Shown: piece by piece, positions 1-9,513 of the stretch
Numbering within the stretch: position 1 is the first letter of the stretch
Layout: the number at the start of each line of letters is the position of its first letter
Assembly (NCBI RefSeq): GCF_003990975.1
Contig: NZ_RZJR01000011.1
Span: forward strand, 186,001 to 250,000
DNA from: Cohnella sp. AR92
Lineage (GTDB): Bacteria; Bacillota; Bacilli; Paenibacillales; Paenibacillaceae
Reading direction: 5' to 3'
DNA length: 64,000 nucleotides
Program-made: the position numbers and the translations under genes
Notes under the pieces: generated by a model
The model's input: the letters and a program-made list of their open reading frames with translations, nothing else
Told to the model about the DNA's origin: nothing
The model's database searches: none

Positions 1-1020
1 ATTGCCGATCAGCTCGGTCTTGCCCAGACCGGCGGCGTAGGGGATGAGGCCGATGCTGATCGTAACTTTCCCTTCGTCCATACCGGGAAGGCGAAGCTTC
101 TCGATCCTCTTGCGGAGGTTCTCCATTGAGTCGAACGCTTCTTGGCTGGATGGCCGAAGGAATTGGATCGCGAATTTATCGCCTTCGTACCGGGCTGCCG
201 TATCATGAGGTCCGAGACGCGAAGCGAGGATATTCGAGATCGAGCGGAGAACCTCGTCCCCTTGCCTATGCCCGTAGCATTCGTTGATTCCCGAGAAGTT
301 ATCGATATCGATAAAGGCCAGGTAGAGCGGCATGAGTCCCGAGTCGCTCTGACGGACCATCTGTTCCAGGTGAAGGTGGAAGGCGGTATGGTTGCAGGCG
401 CCGGTCAACGGATCGGTCTTGCTGCGCAGATCCTCCAGATAATTTTCCAGAAGTCTCGAACCTTCGCGGTTCTTGTCGTCGATGTAGTAATCATATAGCG
501 CTCTGGCCCTTCTGAGGACCGCAATGGCGACGATATTGAAGATGAGAAGAGTAATGAGGATTCCGAGAAGAGTGTCCGAACGAATATGCTGCCGAATATC
601 GGAATTGAAGATCAGAAGAACGACCAGGGAGACGGCGGAGTTGAGAATGGCATAAAGCAGTTTGGGAAGATGGTAATAGATCAGACTGAGCAGAACGGGC
701 AAGTGAAGGGAGATTAACAGGAAAGGAACGGGGGTGTGGCTGACGATCAGAATGTCGATCATCAAGGTCGCGGAAGAGAGGAGGATAAACTCCTGATTCT
801 TCTGCAGCTTGTAAACGGCAAGCGCGGCGACGAAGAGCACGGCGGAGAGCAAGGCGGTCGGCTTCAGCACTTCCTGTATCAGGAAAGAGACGGAATCCTC
901 GATGTAGAAGATCAGGATGTAAATCTCGATGGCAAGAGAGAGGAGCATGACGGAACCGAGTACGGACAAGACATATCGGTTCAGCTGGTTCTGATCCTGT
1001 TCGACATGGGGAAATGCCAT
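1..1020 (-). CDS. GGDEF-domain membrane protein with degenerate EGDKF motif (3' end outside window)
   Basis: The frame is open from an ATG at 1020 to the window edge, so the C-terminus is missing. Residues 1 to about 200 are hydrophobic and look like several membrane helices. A GGDEF (diguanylate cyclase) fold follows, recognisable by KTDPLTGACNHTAF near residue 210, FIDIDNFSGIN and the active-site stretch RYEGDKFAIQF. The catalytic GGDEF signature is EGDKF here (residues 279-283), and no RxxD inhibitory site is visible at the usual position just before it. In this family the motif binds GTP to make cyclic di-GMP. First-Gly to Glu and Glu to Lys changes suggest a receptor or regulatory role, or reduced activity; this is inference. 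It is divergent from ytxC. Confidence in the GGDEF fold is high, in catalysis low. Confidence 0.85.
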   Translation of the reverse strand, partial: MAFPHVEQDQNQLNRYVLSVLGSVMLLSLAIEIYILIFYIEDSVSFLIQEVLKPTALLSAVLFVAALAVYKLQKNQEFILLSSATLMIDILIVSHTPVPFLLISLHLPVLLSLIYYHLPKLLYAILNSAVSLVVLLIFNSDIRQHIRSDTLLGILITLLIFNIVAIAVLRRARALYDYYIDDKNREGSRLLENYLEDLRSKTDPLTGACNHTAFHLHLEQMVRQSDSGLMPLYLAFIDIDNFSGINECYGHRQGDEVLRSISNILASRLGPHDTAARYEGDKFAIQFLRPSSQEAFDSMENLRKRIEKLRLPGMDEGKVTISIGLIPYAAGLGKTELIGN

Positions 1021-1181
1021 CATTGGTTGGCCTCGCATTCCTCAAATGAATGAGCAGAATTTGCCTGGAGTACCATTGGCGCTTGTTGTCGATTTATAAA
1101 ATATACCATATCGAATTGTCGATCGTATATCCCTTTTTCGGTCACCATATAGTAAGTAAAGGAGACGCCGGGGGTGATCAG

Positions 1182-2066
1182 GTGAAGAAGGATGAGTGGA
1201 CGATCGATACGGGTTCCTGCCGCGATTCATCCGAACGATTGGCTGCCATGCTGAACCAATCTTTCGCGGGATTGTCCGGGAGCCGGGGAGAAGGTCCTTG
1301 GGAAGTATCGCCGGAGGATAACCGCGTTCGCTGCAGCTTGACCATCGAGAAGGGAAGAGAGGATTTCTGCGCCAGAACGGGCATTGCGCTGGCCGAGTTT
1401 ATCGTGTCTGAGAGGGAACCTTGCCTGCTGCGGCAATGGATGCATAAGAAGTACGGCCCGCGCGGCGATCAGGTGGAGGCCGACGTCATGATCTCGGAAG
1501 CGATCGCTTTGCTTGACGGGGAGACGGATTTCGAACCCGACTTGGCTGGATGGGGGCGGTCGCGCAGAATCAAGCGCTGGGGGCAGCCTTTCGCCGACTT
1601 CATGTTGGAGAACGGCTTTATCCATCTCGACGGCTTCCTTCGGTTCCGTATGAAGGAGTATCAGGACGAGGTCAAGGAAGCGGCGGAGACGACGATCGAA
1701 GAGCGAATCATGGAGCGCCAATACCAGGAATTCATGTCGTTGCTTCAAAGCATGGTGGAGTGGCAGGAAGTCCGGGTGCCGGCCGTCCACGTTCTCCACT
1801 CCGGAGGACATGCCTTTAAGCTGCTTGACGAGAAGATGCGTCCTTTGGAGAAGGAAGCGGAGGCGGCGGGCGATCCGGCGCTGGAAGAGGAGCCGCCGAC
1901 AGAGCGTGACGATCAGGAAGAGGAAAGCCTGCTTGTCAGTCGGCTGCTTGCCGCTTCTCCGCGATATCTCTACATTCACACGACCGATCCGGAAGCTCAG
2001 GTTATTCGCACCATTCTGGGCATTTTCGGAGAGAGGGCCGCTTTATGTCCGGATATGCCGACTTGA
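1182..2066 (+). CDS. ytxC: YtxC-like sporulation-associated protein
   Basis: A 294-residue soluble protein resembling the YtxC family, which lies just upstream of thrS in Bacillus, as here. The GTG at 1182 is chosen because GGGGGTGAT (1170-1178) is a good match to the anti-Shine-Dalgarno sequence; an in-frame ATG at 1050 has no comparable site. The C-terminal third is acidic (EEEPPTERDDQEEE region) and ends in a hydrophobic beta-rich stretch. The biochemical function is unknown; the family is catalogued as sporulation-related, which is knowledge of the family and not visible in the sequence. The thrS promoter starts inside its stop codon, so thrS can be transcribed independently. Confidence 0.75.
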   Translation: MKKDEWTIDTGSCRDSSERLAAMLNQSFAGLSGSRGEGPWEVSPEDNRVRCSLTIEKGREDFCARTGIALAEFIVSEREPCLLRQWMHKKYGPRGDQVEADVMISEAIALLDGETDFEPDLAGWGRSRRIKRWGQPFADFMLENGFIHLDGFLRFRMKEYQDEVKEAAETTIEERIMERQYQEFMSLLQSMVEWQEVRVPAVHVLHSGGHAFKLLDEKMRPLEKEAEAAGDPALEEEPPTERDDQEEESLLVSRLLAASPRYLYIHTTDPEAQVIRTILGIFGERAALCPDMPT

Positions 2067-2092
2067 CGATTCAGTCAAGCAAGCGTTATAAT
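2063..2092 (+). promoter_or_regulatory. SigA-type promoter for the thrS leader
   Basis: TTGACG at 2063-2068 and TATAAT at 2087-2092 are separated by 18 bp, close to the SigA consensus. The -35 box overlaps the ytxC stop codon. The predicted start near 2099 gives a leader of about 410 nt containing the T-box. Confidence 0.7.
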
Positions 2093-2098
2093 GCCGTT

Positions 2099-2435
2099 AA
2101 TTAACCTTGATTGAACCTGGAGCATGCTCCGGGGATATAACCAACAGCGATGAGAAAGACAACGATGCTCGTTATGGACGGCCCAGAGAGAGGAACCCCG
2201 GCTGCAAGTTCCTTCCGATACCGACCTGCATCTACCCCTTTCGAGCTGCAAGGCCGAACGCGATTCCGCTTGTCGGATCAGTAAGCCTTGCCGGGTCATG
2301 ACCGTTACTCATGCCTGAGAATCGGAACTTCTTTCTTCCATGCGGAGATTGAGCCGTATCCGATTGAATAAGGGTGGAACCACGAGATGCGATCAATCCA
2401 AGCGCTCGTCCCTGCGGGGACGGGTGCTTTTTTGC
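2099..2435 (+). ncRNA. T-box riboswitch (threonine) controlling thrS
   Basis: The leader has the ordered landmarks of a T-box: a GATGAGAAAGAC-type element near 2150, the AGAGAG motif near 2191, a candidate specifier ACC (Thr) at 2234-2236 followed by a TTTCGAG element, the T-box sequence AGGGTGGAACCACGAG at 2371-2386, and an intrinsic terminator at 2401-2432 (AGCGCTCGTCCC pairing with GGGACGGGTGCT, then a T run). Uncharged tRNA-Thr is expected to pair with specifier and antiterminator and permit read-through. The class is certain from the T-box motif. The specifier position is inferred from layout and from the downstream gene. Confidence 0.92.
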
Positions 2436-2510
2436 GTTATAAGGCCCGCGCTCGTCCCTTGCCGATTGTCCTTCCCGATCAAGGTAAACCATTCAAGGAG
2501 GCCAAACAGC

Positions 2511-4451
2511 ATGGCACTGCAAATCAAATTCCCCGATGGAGCCGTTCGAGAGTTCCCGCAAGGATCGACGGTAGAAGATATCGCGGGCTCCATCAGCAGC
2601 GGACTGAAGAAGAACGCCGTCGCAGGCAAGGTAAACGGCAAGGTCGTCGATCTGAACACGGCTATCGAAGAAGACAGCTCCCTCGAGATCCTGACGCTCG
2701 ATTCGCCGGAAGGTCTCGAAGTAATGCGCCACAGCTCGGCCCACTTGATGGCTCAGGCGATCAAGCGTCTGTTCGGCGGCAGCAAGGTGAAGCTGGGCAT
2801 CGGTCCGGTCATCGAGGACGGCTTCTACTACGACATCGATCTGGAGCAATCGATCACTCCGGAAGATCTGGCAAGCATCGAGAAAGAGATGGAGAAGATC
2901 GTCAAGGAAGATCTTCCGATCGTGCGCCGCGTCGTCAGCCGCGAAGAAGCCATCCGGATCTTCGAGGAAGTAGGAGATCCGCTGAAGCTGGAGCTGATCG
3001 AAGGATTGCCGGAAGGCTCGACGATCACGATCTACGACCAAGGCGAGTTCTTCGATCTGTGCCGCGGGCCGCACCTTCCTTCCACGGGCCGCATCAAGGC
3101 GTTCAAACTGCTGAGCGTCGCGGGGGCTTACTGGCGCGGGGACAGCAAGAACAAGATGCTGCAGCGGATTTACGGCACGGCGTTCGCGAAGAAGGCTCAG
3201 TTGGATGAGCACCTTCACTTCCTCGAGGAAGCGAAGAAGCGCGACCACCGCAAGCTGGGCAAGGAACTGAACATGTTCGCGTTCTCCCGCGAAGTCGGCC
3301 AAGGCCTTCCGCTCTGGCTGCCGAACGGAGCCAAGGTACGCCGCACCCTCGAACGTTACATCGTCGATCTCGAGGAGAAGCTGGGTTACCTGCACGTCTA
3401 CACGCCGGTACTCGCTAACGTCGAGCTTTACAAAACTTCAGGCCATTGGGAGCATTACCAGGAAGACATGTTCCCGCCGATGCAGATGGATAACGAAGAG
3501 CTTGTGCTTCGTCCGATGAACTGTCCTCACCACATGATGGTGTACAAGAGCGAGATGCGCAGCTACCGCGACCTGCCGATCCGAATCGCCGAGCTCGGCA
3601 TGATGCATCGCTACGAGATGTCCGGCGCCCTGACGGGCTTGCACCGCGTTCGCGCGATGACGCTCAACGATTCCCACATCTTCTGCCGTCTGGATCAGAT
3701 CAAGGAAGAATTCAAGCGGGTCGTTCAACTGATCCAACAAGTATACGAGGACTTCGGCATCAAGGAATACCGCTTCCGCTTGTCTTATCGCGATCCGCAG
3801 GACAAGGAGAAGTACTGGCCGGACGACAACATGTGGGAGACTTCCCAGCGCATGCTGCGCGAGGTTGTCGAGGAGCTGGGACTTCCGTTCTTCGAAGCGG
3901 AAGGCGAAGCGGCCTTCTACGGTCCGAAGCTGGACGTTCAAGTCAAGACGGCTCTCGGCAAGGAAGAAACGCTCTCCACGGCGCAGATCGACGTGCTCCT
4001 GCCGGAACGCTTCGAGCTGGAATATGTCGGAGACGACGGCAAGAAGCATCGTCCGGTCGTTATCCACCGCGGCATCATCAGCACGATGGAGCGCTTCACG
4101 GCCTTCCTGCTGGAGAACTTCGCCGGCGCTCTTCCGGTTTGGCTGTCCCCGCTGCAAGCGAAGGTTATTCCGGTCAGCCTGGCATACGAAGATTACGCTC
4201 GCGAGCTGAACGACAAGCTCCTCGCGGCCGGAGTTCGCGCGGAAGCCGACCTTCGCAACGAGAAGATGGGCTATAAGATTCGCGAAGCCCAGCTGGAGAA
4301 GATCCCTTACATGCTGGTCGTCGGCGAGAACGAGGCCGCTAACGGCACCGTCTCCGTCCGCCGGCGCGGCGAAGGAGACCTGGGCGCGCAAGCGGCCTCG
4401 GACTTCATCGCCCGCATCACGGGAGAGATCGCTTCGAAGCGCGTAGACTAA
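2511..4451 (+). CDS. thrS: threonine--tRNA ligase
   Basis: A 646-residue class II synthetase charging tRNA-Thr. Order: N-terminal TGS domain (residues 1-64), the editing/SAD domain with its [10 protein letters not shown] motif near residue 70, the catalytic core with the zinc-ligand Cys338 in RPMNCPHHM, then the anticodon-binding domain (from about 540). ATG 2511 follows AAGGAGG at 2495-2501 and lies after the T-box terminator; the frame stays open upstream through the leader, but that part is not protein-like. Length is normal for ThrS. Confidence 0.98.
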   Translation: MALQIKFPDGAVREFPQGSTVEDIAGSISSGLKKNAVAGKVNGKVVDLNTAIEEDSSLEILTLDSPEGLEVMRHSSAHLMAQAIKRLFGGSKVKLGIGPVIEDGFYYDIDLEQSITPEDLASIEKEMEKIVKEDLPIVRRVVSREEAIRIFEEVGDPLKLELIEGLPEGSTITIYDQGEFFDLCRGPHLPSTGRIKAFKLLSVAGAYWRGDSKNKMLQRIYGTAFAKKAQLDEHLHFLEEAKKRDHRKLGKELNMFAFSREVGQGLPLWLPNGAKVRRTLERYIVDLEEKLGYLHVYTPVLANVELYKTSGHWEHYQEDMFPPMQMDNEELVLRPMNCPHHMMVYKSEMRSYRDLPIRIAELGMMHRYEMSGALTGLHRVRAMTLNDSHIFCRLDQIKEEFKRVVQLIQQVYEDFGIKEYRFRLSYRDPQDKEKYWPDDNMWETSQRMLREVVEELGLPFFEAEGEAAFYGPKLDVQVKTALGKEETLSTAQIDVLLPERFELEYVGDDGKKHRPVVIHRGIISTMERFTAFLLENFAGALPVWLSPLQAKVIPVSLAYEDYARELNDKLLAAGVRAEADLRNEKMGYKIREAQLEKIPYMLVVGENEAANGTVSVRRRGEGDLGAQAASDFIARITGEIASKRVD

Positions 4452-4523
4452 CGGACAGCTTATTCCGTTCCGCATAAAGCTTGTTGGCTCTGGGTACCCT
4501 TCCTCTCAGGGGAGTGTGCTAAG

Positions 4524-5162
4524 ATGCCAGCAAGCTTTTTGCCTTTTTCCAGCCGATACGTTCGAGGAATGATGCTCCTGTCCGCCATGCTCGCGCTGGT
4601 CGGCCCGGCGGAAGCGCAGGCCTATGCCGCGGGGACGCCGGACGGCAAGCATCCGCCTCGGGAGATCCATGCGCAAGCGCAGAAGAAGGAATCGGAGCGT
4701 TCGAAGCAAGCGCCCAAAGCTGCCGAGAGGCGAGGGGCTTCTGCGAGCCGGGAGAAGCGGCAGGAGGAGATTATCCGGGTCGTGGCAACGGGCTACACGG
4801 CGGGAGTGGAATCCACGGGCAAGCGTCCGGGCCATCCGCAATACGGGATCACTTATTCGGGAGTCAAGGTGAGGCGCGGCAAGTTGTCGACGATCGCAGC
4901 CGATCCGAAGCTTTTTCCCATCGGTACGATTTTGTTTATCCCGGGGTACGGTTACGGCGTCGTTGCCGACACGGGTTCCAAGATCAAAGGCAGGAAGATC
5001 GATCTGTATTTCCCCTCCAAGCGCCAAGTGTTCCAGGAGTGGGGCAAGAAGACCGTCGACGTTAGGGTCATCAAGAAGGGCAGCGGCAAGATCACGGAAT
5101 CGATGCTGGACAGCATAAGCGAGGTCATTGTCCCGAATTCGGAGAACCCGACATCCGGTTGA
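4524..5162 (+). CDS. secreted 3D-domain protein (YuiC/MltA-like cell-wall hydrolase family)
   Basis: A 212-residue protein with a signal peptide (hydrophobic 15-30, likely cut near AQAYA), a Lys/Glu/Arg-rich linker (40-82) and a C-terminal 3D domain of the double-psi barrel type. The three diagnostic aspartates are Asp127 ([10 protein letters not shown]), Asp149 (VVADTGS) and Asp160 (KIDLYF). The family includes Bacillus YuiC and YocH and is related to lytic transglycosylases that cleave peptidoglycan. The ATG follows GGGGAG. It is transcribed in the same direction as thrS but has its own ribosome site. Substrate specificity cannot be read from the sequence. Confidence 0.88.
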   Translation: MPASFLPFSSRYVRGMMLLSAMLALVGPAEAQAYAAGTPDGKHPPREIHAQAQKKESERSKQAPKAAERRGASASREKRQEEIIRVVATGYTAGVESTGKRPGHPQYGITYSGVKVRRGKLSTIAADPKLFPIGTILFIPGYGYGVVADTGSKIKGRKIDLYFPSKRQVFQEWGKKTVDVRVIKKGSGKITESMLDSISEVIVPNSENPTSG

Positions 5163-5271
5163 GACGAGTCTGTCGATATATTCCTATTATATGTCAAATA
5201 TTCTCTTTTTATTGAGACTATGCTACAATTGTGGAAGATTAATATGTTACTCCGAGGAGTGACCTCTCCGA

Positions 5272-5811
5272 ATGAAGTTCTTCCTTCGAGATTTAGATTC
5301 TTCCGGCAGCATGGACTCTGAAGAGGAGCTCCTTCAGGAGCTCTACAAGCAGATGCTGCGAGTCGCCAGGCACAAGCTCATCCGCAAGAACGACGCCGTG
5401 GATATCGTTCAAGAAGCTTGGGTGCGCATCCTGGAGAAGAAGGACACGCTAAGAGACGAGGACAAGCTCATTCCTTGGGCGAAGACTATCGTGTCCAACT
5501 TGGCTTCCAATGCCAATCGGGCGGGGAGAAGCCGCTCGACTAGGCATGCCCCATACGATGACAGCGTACCGGAACGGCCGGCCAAGGGACGGATCGATGA
5601 CGATCCCGAACTGCTCACGGAATTGTCGGATCTGCTCGGGCGATTGGATCCGGTCTCCCGTACCTTGCTCTTATACAAATTCTATTACGGGTTCCGGGAC
5701 GCCGAGATTGCCGCAGCCTTCGAGATGCCGGTAGGAACGATCAAGTCTCGGATTCACCGGGAGAAGGAGAGAATAAAAGAGCAGCTTAAGGAAGACAACG
5801 GGCCTACATAA
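5272..5811 (+). CDS. ECF-like RNA polymerase sigma factor
   Basis: A 179-residue sigma-70 family factor with region 2 (residues about 15-85; DAVDIVQEAWVRI resembles region 2.1-2.2) and region 4 (about 115-170; helix-turn-helix DAEIAAAFEMPVGTIKSRIHR). No region 1.1 or 3 is present, as in ECF factors. No anti-sigma gene is adjacent; the next gene is a soluble chemoreceptor-like protein. The ATG at 5272 has a GAGGAG site about 12 nt upstream, which is long, so a start at the internal Met (5311) is possible. The regulon is unknown. Confidence 0.88.
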   Translation: MKFFLRDLDSSGSMDSEEELLQELYKQMLRVARHKLIRKNDAVDIVQEAWVRILEKKDTLRDEDKLIPWAKTIVSNLASNANRAGRSRSTRHAPYDDSVPERPAKGRIDDDPELLTELSDLLGRLDPVSRTLLLYKFYYGFRDAEIAAAFEMPVGTIKSRIHREKERIKEQLKEDNGPT

Positions 5812-5927
5812 CGATTTTTCTCCCTGCGAATGCGATCGGCGAGGAATAAGAATAAACCGAATAAACGCGGATTCGGCCATCGATCAACCGGATATCTTTA
5901 CGGATGGATCGCGCCCCTGCGAGAACG

Positions 5928-5955
5928 AGAGGAACCCCGCGGTTCCTCTTTTATT
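5928..5955 (+). terminator. intrinsic terminator after the sigma factor gene
   Basis: AGAGGAACC pairs with GGTTCCTCT around a short CCGC loop, followed by TTTATTTT. Confidence 0.8.
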
Positions 5956-6026
5956 TTGCAGATGTTGGGCTTATAATGAGAAAATATGACAAAAAACGGG
6001 TAATTCAGACGATCTGGAGGTGCCTT

Positions 6027-7448
6027 ATGGCGCAATGGCAGAAGTGGATTCGAGACCGCGGCAACGTCATTCGGATTCAAGCGTCGGACGCTGCGGTCCC
6101 CGCATCCGAATCGGGGGAAGAGAGTTCCCTCAAGCACATGGTTGAGGAAGCTTCGGTCATCTCCGATCGCCTGCAGGCCGCCGTTGCCGAGGTCGATTCC
6201 AGCATGGGGCAGCTCGAGCTGATCGCCAGCCGTTCCGCCGAGCAGGAAGAGCGGCTTCGGGACAAGAGCCGCTTGGCTTCCGGGCAGCTGGAGGAAGCGT
6301 TCTCGGCTCTGCAGGAGGTATCGGCTTCCTCCGAAGAGATTCGCGTGATCTCGGAAGAGATGAGCGCCCAGAGCCGGGAAGCCCGGGACGTCGTTATCGA
6401 GGTGGCGCGCTCGTTAACTCATACGGACGAAGTGATGAACGACTTGTCCGTTCATCACGGGACGATGGAAGAGACGGTACGCAGCCTGATCGACCAAGCT
6501 TCCAGAATCAACGAGATCAACTCGCTGATTCAGGAGATCGTCTCCCAGACCTCGCTGCTTGCTCTTAACGCTGCGATAGAAGCGGCTCATGCGGGCGAAT
6601 ACGGCCTAGGCTTCTCGGTAGTCGCCCAGGAGATTCGCAAGCTGGCCGAGCAGAGCGGCAGCGCGGTCAAGCGCTCGACGACGATCGTGAAGGATATCGA
6701 GAACGGCATCCGTCAAGTGGTTGCGTCCGTCGATCAGGAGAAGAGCTCCGTCTCCAAAGGTCTGGAGGAGATGAAGCTTACCCGGGACCGGATGGACTCG
6801 ATCTTCAACCATATCGTGAAGGTGGACGCCCAAGTCGGCAAGACGCTTGCGGCGGCTGTCGAACAGACGGACCGGACAAGCTCGGCGAACGAAATGCTGA
6901 AGGAAGTCGTGGAATCCGTCGGGCAGATGGTGCGAGGCGTGGACGATACCCTGCAGCAGAACGAACAGCAGCGCAAGGCGATCGCGAAGCTTGGCCGCGT
7001 CTCCGTCTCGGTCAAGCAGTCCGCCGATGAGCTGGCTGCCTCCGTGCAGAAGGCCGGCGGGCGAGTTCTGGCGGCGGAGGGAGAGGTCGATACGGCTCCT
7101 TGGACGTCCTTGCTCACCGGACTGCTGGAACGGAATCCATCCTTGGCGGAGCTTCTGGAGGAGGAGCATCGGCTGACGTTAGGTTCCCTGCTAAGGAAGA
7201 CGGAAGGGCTGGAAGCGATCTGGTCGAATCGGGAGGACGGCAGCTTCGTCTTCTCGCAGCCGGAGGCCGGGCTTCTTAACGCCAAGGGCAGGGATTGGTG
7301 GAAACGAGCGATGAACGGGGAGGTCTTCATCTCCGATGTGTACTTATCTGCCATAACGAAGAAGCCTTGCTTGACGGTTTCGGTGCCGATTAAGGACCAA
7401 ATGGGCCGGATCAACGGGGTAATCGGGATCGATATCGCAATTTCATGA
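6027..7448 (+). CDS. soluble methyl-accepting chemotaxis-type protein with C-terminal PDC/Cache-like domain
   Basis: A 473-residue protein without a signal peptide or membrane segment. Residues about 40-345 are coiled coil and carry the receptor hairpin tip that contacts CheW and CheA ([20 protein letters not shown] then [16 protein letters not shown]). The C-terminal 120 residues ([20 protein letters not shown] through [20 protein letters not shown]) look like a PDC/Cache sensor domain, normally extracellular and N-terminal. The order is thus inverted and the protein probably cytosolic. ATG 6027 is chosen because GGAGG precedes it directly. The ligand is unknown. A terminator separates it from the sigma gene, so it is probably its own unit. 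Confidence 0.85.
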   Translation: MAQWQKWIRDRGNVIRIQASDAAVPASESGEESSLKHMVEEASVISDRLQAAVAEVDSSMGQLELIASRSAEQEERLRDKSRLASGQLEEAFSALQEVSASSEEIRVISEEMSAQSREARDVVIEVARSLTHTDEVMNDLSVHHGTMEETVRSLIDQASRINEINSLIQEIVSQTSLLALNAAIEAAHAGEYGLGFSVVAQEIRKLAEQSGSAVKRSTTIVKDIENGIRQVVASVDQEKSSVSKGLEEMKLTRDRMDSIFNHIVKVDAQVGKTLAAAVEQTDRTSSANEMLKEVVESVGQMVRGVDDTLQQNEQQRKAIAKLGRVSVSVKQSADELAASVQKAGGRVLAAEGEVDTAPWTSLLTGLLERNPSLAELLEEEHRLTLGSLLRKTEGLEAIWSNREDGSFVFSQPEAGLLNAKGRDWWKRAMNGEVFISDVYLSAITKKPCLTVSVPIKDQMGRINGVIGIDIAIS

Positions 7449-7543
7449 AAATAACCTGACATAGCCATTCTCAATCCTATTTTTATCCTGTACAATATGT
7501 GTAGTTGTCACAAATGCTAACAAGGATAGATAGGTGATCGTTC

Positions 7544-7891
7544 ATGAATGAGCCGGTAAGTTCAACAGTCGCGACTCCGTCTTCCAAACGGAAGAACGCG
7601 GAGGTCTTCTCCTTCCTGGAATCCCTGATCGAGAAGAAGGAGGCGGAGATCGGCGAGATCGAGCAGATGGTTGACCGGTACGAGCGGCGCGTTCAGAGAG
7701 AAGAGCAAGCCTATCGGACGATGTCTCCGCTTCGCCGGATGCTGACGGGACGCAAGCCGGATCACCACCTTGCCGTAGAGTACATTCATTACGTCAAGAA
7801 ACCGAAGGAGAGAGTGCGTTTGCTTCGCGAAGAGGTCGAGCGTCTCCAAGCGATGATAGAGGGAACGCTGCCGGTCACCCTGTCGGAATAA
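7544..7891 (+). CDS. small coiled-coil protein, function unknown
   Basis: A 115-residue charged protein with two helical heptad-like stretches (about 22-55, Glu/Arg rich, and 82-108) joined by a basic turn (MSPLRRMLTGRK). It has no signal peptide, membrane segment or recognised catalytic motif. Codon use and GC match its neighbours and an in-frame ATG follows GATAGGTGATC, so it is very likely real. It stands alone between the chemoreceptor-like gene and the convergent amt gene, with a shared terminator downstream. No family was recognised. Confidence 0.7.
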   Translation: MNEPVSSTVATPSSKRKNAEVFSFLESLIEKKEAEIGEIEQMVDRYERRVQREEQAYRTMSPLRRMLTGRKPDHHLAVEYIHYVKKPKERVRLLREEVERLQAMIEGTLPVTLSE

Positions 7892-7909
7892 CGGACCGGA
7901 CATATAAAG

Positions 7910-7960
7910 AAGCCTGAGATCGAAGACTCGTTAAGAGCGCTTGGATCCCAGGCTTTTTCT
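7910..7960. terminator. bidirectional terminator between convergent genes
   Basis: AAGCCTG at 7910 pairs with CAGGCTT near 7950, followed by TTTCTTTT. It lies between the coiled-coil gene (+) and amt (-). Confidence 0.6.
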
Positions 7961-7975
7961 TTTGAGTATTCGCCT

Positions 7976-9259
7976 TTAAGAAGAAGGATTGCGAAGCTCG
8001 TCCACATCGATAAAATCCTTGTCCTTGCTGTAAGCCGGAACGCCGTGAAGGGCGACGTCGAGGCCGATCCGCTCCTCGTCCGCCGTCACGCGGACCGGGC
8101 GCCACGCGTTGATCAGGCGAAGGGCGAGCCAGGTCAGGCCGAAACCCCAGGCGGCGACGACCATAAGTCCGAGTGCCTGGGCGCCCAGGAGATGCCAGCC
8201 GCCTCCGTGGAACAGCCCGGCGCGAGCGGTAGTTCCCGGCAGAGCGAAGAGGCCGACGGCCAGCGTTCCGATGCTCCCGCTGACGCCGTGAACGGCGAAC
8301 GCGCCTACGGGGTCGTCCACCTTGCGCTTCTCCAGCCATTCGGAAGCCAGAACCATGGCGATCCCGGAGAAGGCTCCGATGCCGATGGCAGCCGCGTCGG
8401 AGACGAAGGCGCAGCCGGCCGTAATGCCGACGAGACCGGCCAGCGCTCCGTTGATCACCATCGGAGGGTCGGCTTTCTGGTAACGGAGAATGGTGAATAG
8501 GATGCACGCGGCGCATCCGGCCGCCGACGCTAGCATGGTAGTGACGGCGATATGACCGATTCCCGGGTTCGTCGCGCTGAGGGTACTGCCGGAGTTGAAG
8601 CCGAACCAGCCGAACCAGAGGATAAAAGCTCCCACGGATGCGAGAGGAAGGTTGGACGGGGGGACGATGTTGATCTTGCCGTCGGAGCCGAAGCGGCCGA
8701 GGCGCGGCCCAAGGAAGAGGGTGGCGGCAAGCGCGGCGAAGCCTCCAAGAGCGTGGATGGCCGCGGAGCCGGCGAAATCGATCATGCCCAGCTTGGCCAA
8801 CCAGCCTTCCCCGGACCAGATCCAATGGCCCGAGATCGGATAAATCAAGCCTGTCATGACGATGGTGTACAGGATATAGGCGCGAAAATGAATCCGTTCG
8901 GCGGCCGCGCCGGAAACGATGGAGATAACGGCGATAACGAAGGCGCATTGAAACAGCCAGAAGGTATCGGATGTAATGTTTGTTGGCAAATGATCCAAGC
9001 TGCCCTTCATGAGGAAGCCGGACGATCCCATAAAGCTGCCGAGATCGCGGCCGTGCATAAGGCCGAAGCCGATCAGATAGAAGACAAGGGCGCCGAAGGC
9101 AATGTCGACGAACACCTTCATGATGATGCTTACGGCGTTCTTCTGTCGGACGAAGCCCGCTTCAAGCAAGGCGAAGCCGCCTTCCATCAGCAGAATCATC
9201 GCGGCTGTCAGCACAACCCACACCGTATCCAAACCATTGGAGACCTCTATTAGCTTCAT
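7976..9259 (-). CDS. amt: ammonium transporter, Amt family
   Basis: A 427-residue membrane protein with about eleven hydrophobic helices. It carries the Amt hallmarks: the pore twin histidines in IHALGGFAA and VHGVSGSIG, the FGWFGFNSGST motif and the C-terminal EERIGLDVALHG tail that senses PII in relatives. It mediates ammonium uptake when nitrogen is scarce. No glnK/nrgB-type PII gene is adjacent, unlike Bacillus nrgAB. A strong promoter and a perfect GlnR/TnrA box lie upstream, so it should be nitrogen-regulated. Confidence 0.96.
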   Translation of the reverse strand: MKLIEVSNGLDTVWVVLTAAMILLMEGGFALLEAGFVRQKNAVSIIMKVFVDIAFGALVFYLIGFGLMHGRDLGSFMGSSGFLMKGSLDHLPTNITSDTFWLFQCAFVIAVISIVSGAAAERIHFRAYILYTIVMTGLIYPISGHWIWSGEGWLAKLGMIDFAGSAAIHALGGFAALAATLFLGPRLGRFGSDGKINIVPPSNLPLASVGAFILWFGWFGFNSGSTLSATNPGIGHIAVTTMLASAAGCAACILFTILRYQKADPPMVINGALAGLVGITAGCAFVSDAAAIGIGAFSGIAMVLASEWLEKRKVDDPVGAFAVHGVSGSIGTLAVGLFALPGTTARAGLFHGGGWHLLGAQALGLMVVAAWGFGLTWLALRLINAWRPVRVTADEERIGLDVALHGVPAYSKDKDFIDVDELRNPSS

Positions 9260-9318
9260 GCGCTCAACTCCGAGAGGAAAATGTAGAAACCTAACATGAG
9301 AACTCGTAAACCGGACTC

Positions 9319-9347
9319 ATTATATAGTGGGAAGTTAACGATGTCAA
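9319..9347 (-). promoter_or_regulatory. SigA promoter of amt
   Basis: On the minus strand TTGACA (9347-9342) and TATAAT (9324-9319) are separated by exactly 17 bp, matching the consensus at all 12 positions. The predicted start is near 9312, giving a leader of about 53 nt. Confidence 0.85.
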
Positions 9348-9354
9348 CGAAGAT

Positions 9355-9371
9355 TGTTAGTATACGTTACA
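9355..9371. promoter_or_regulatory. GlnR/TnrA box upstream of amt
   Basis: TGTTAGTATACGTTACA matches TGTNA-N7-TNACA perfectly and is palindromic. Its centre (9363) is about 51 bp upstream of the predicted amt start, the position used for activation by TnrA in Bacillus. Activation by GlnR, which can activate in paenibacilli, is the likely equivalent here; that is inference. Confidence 0.85.
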
Positions 9372-9513
9372 TCTGACATGTATAGCGGTTCCTCGGTCTC
9401 GAGACGGAAGCGTGCATCCAACCCGCGCCGCTAGGTCAATGGTGACAAAGCCGCTATAATGTAGATATTAGAAGAGAACTAACGCGACTAAGTTTGCTTA
9501 CGGAGGAATCATT

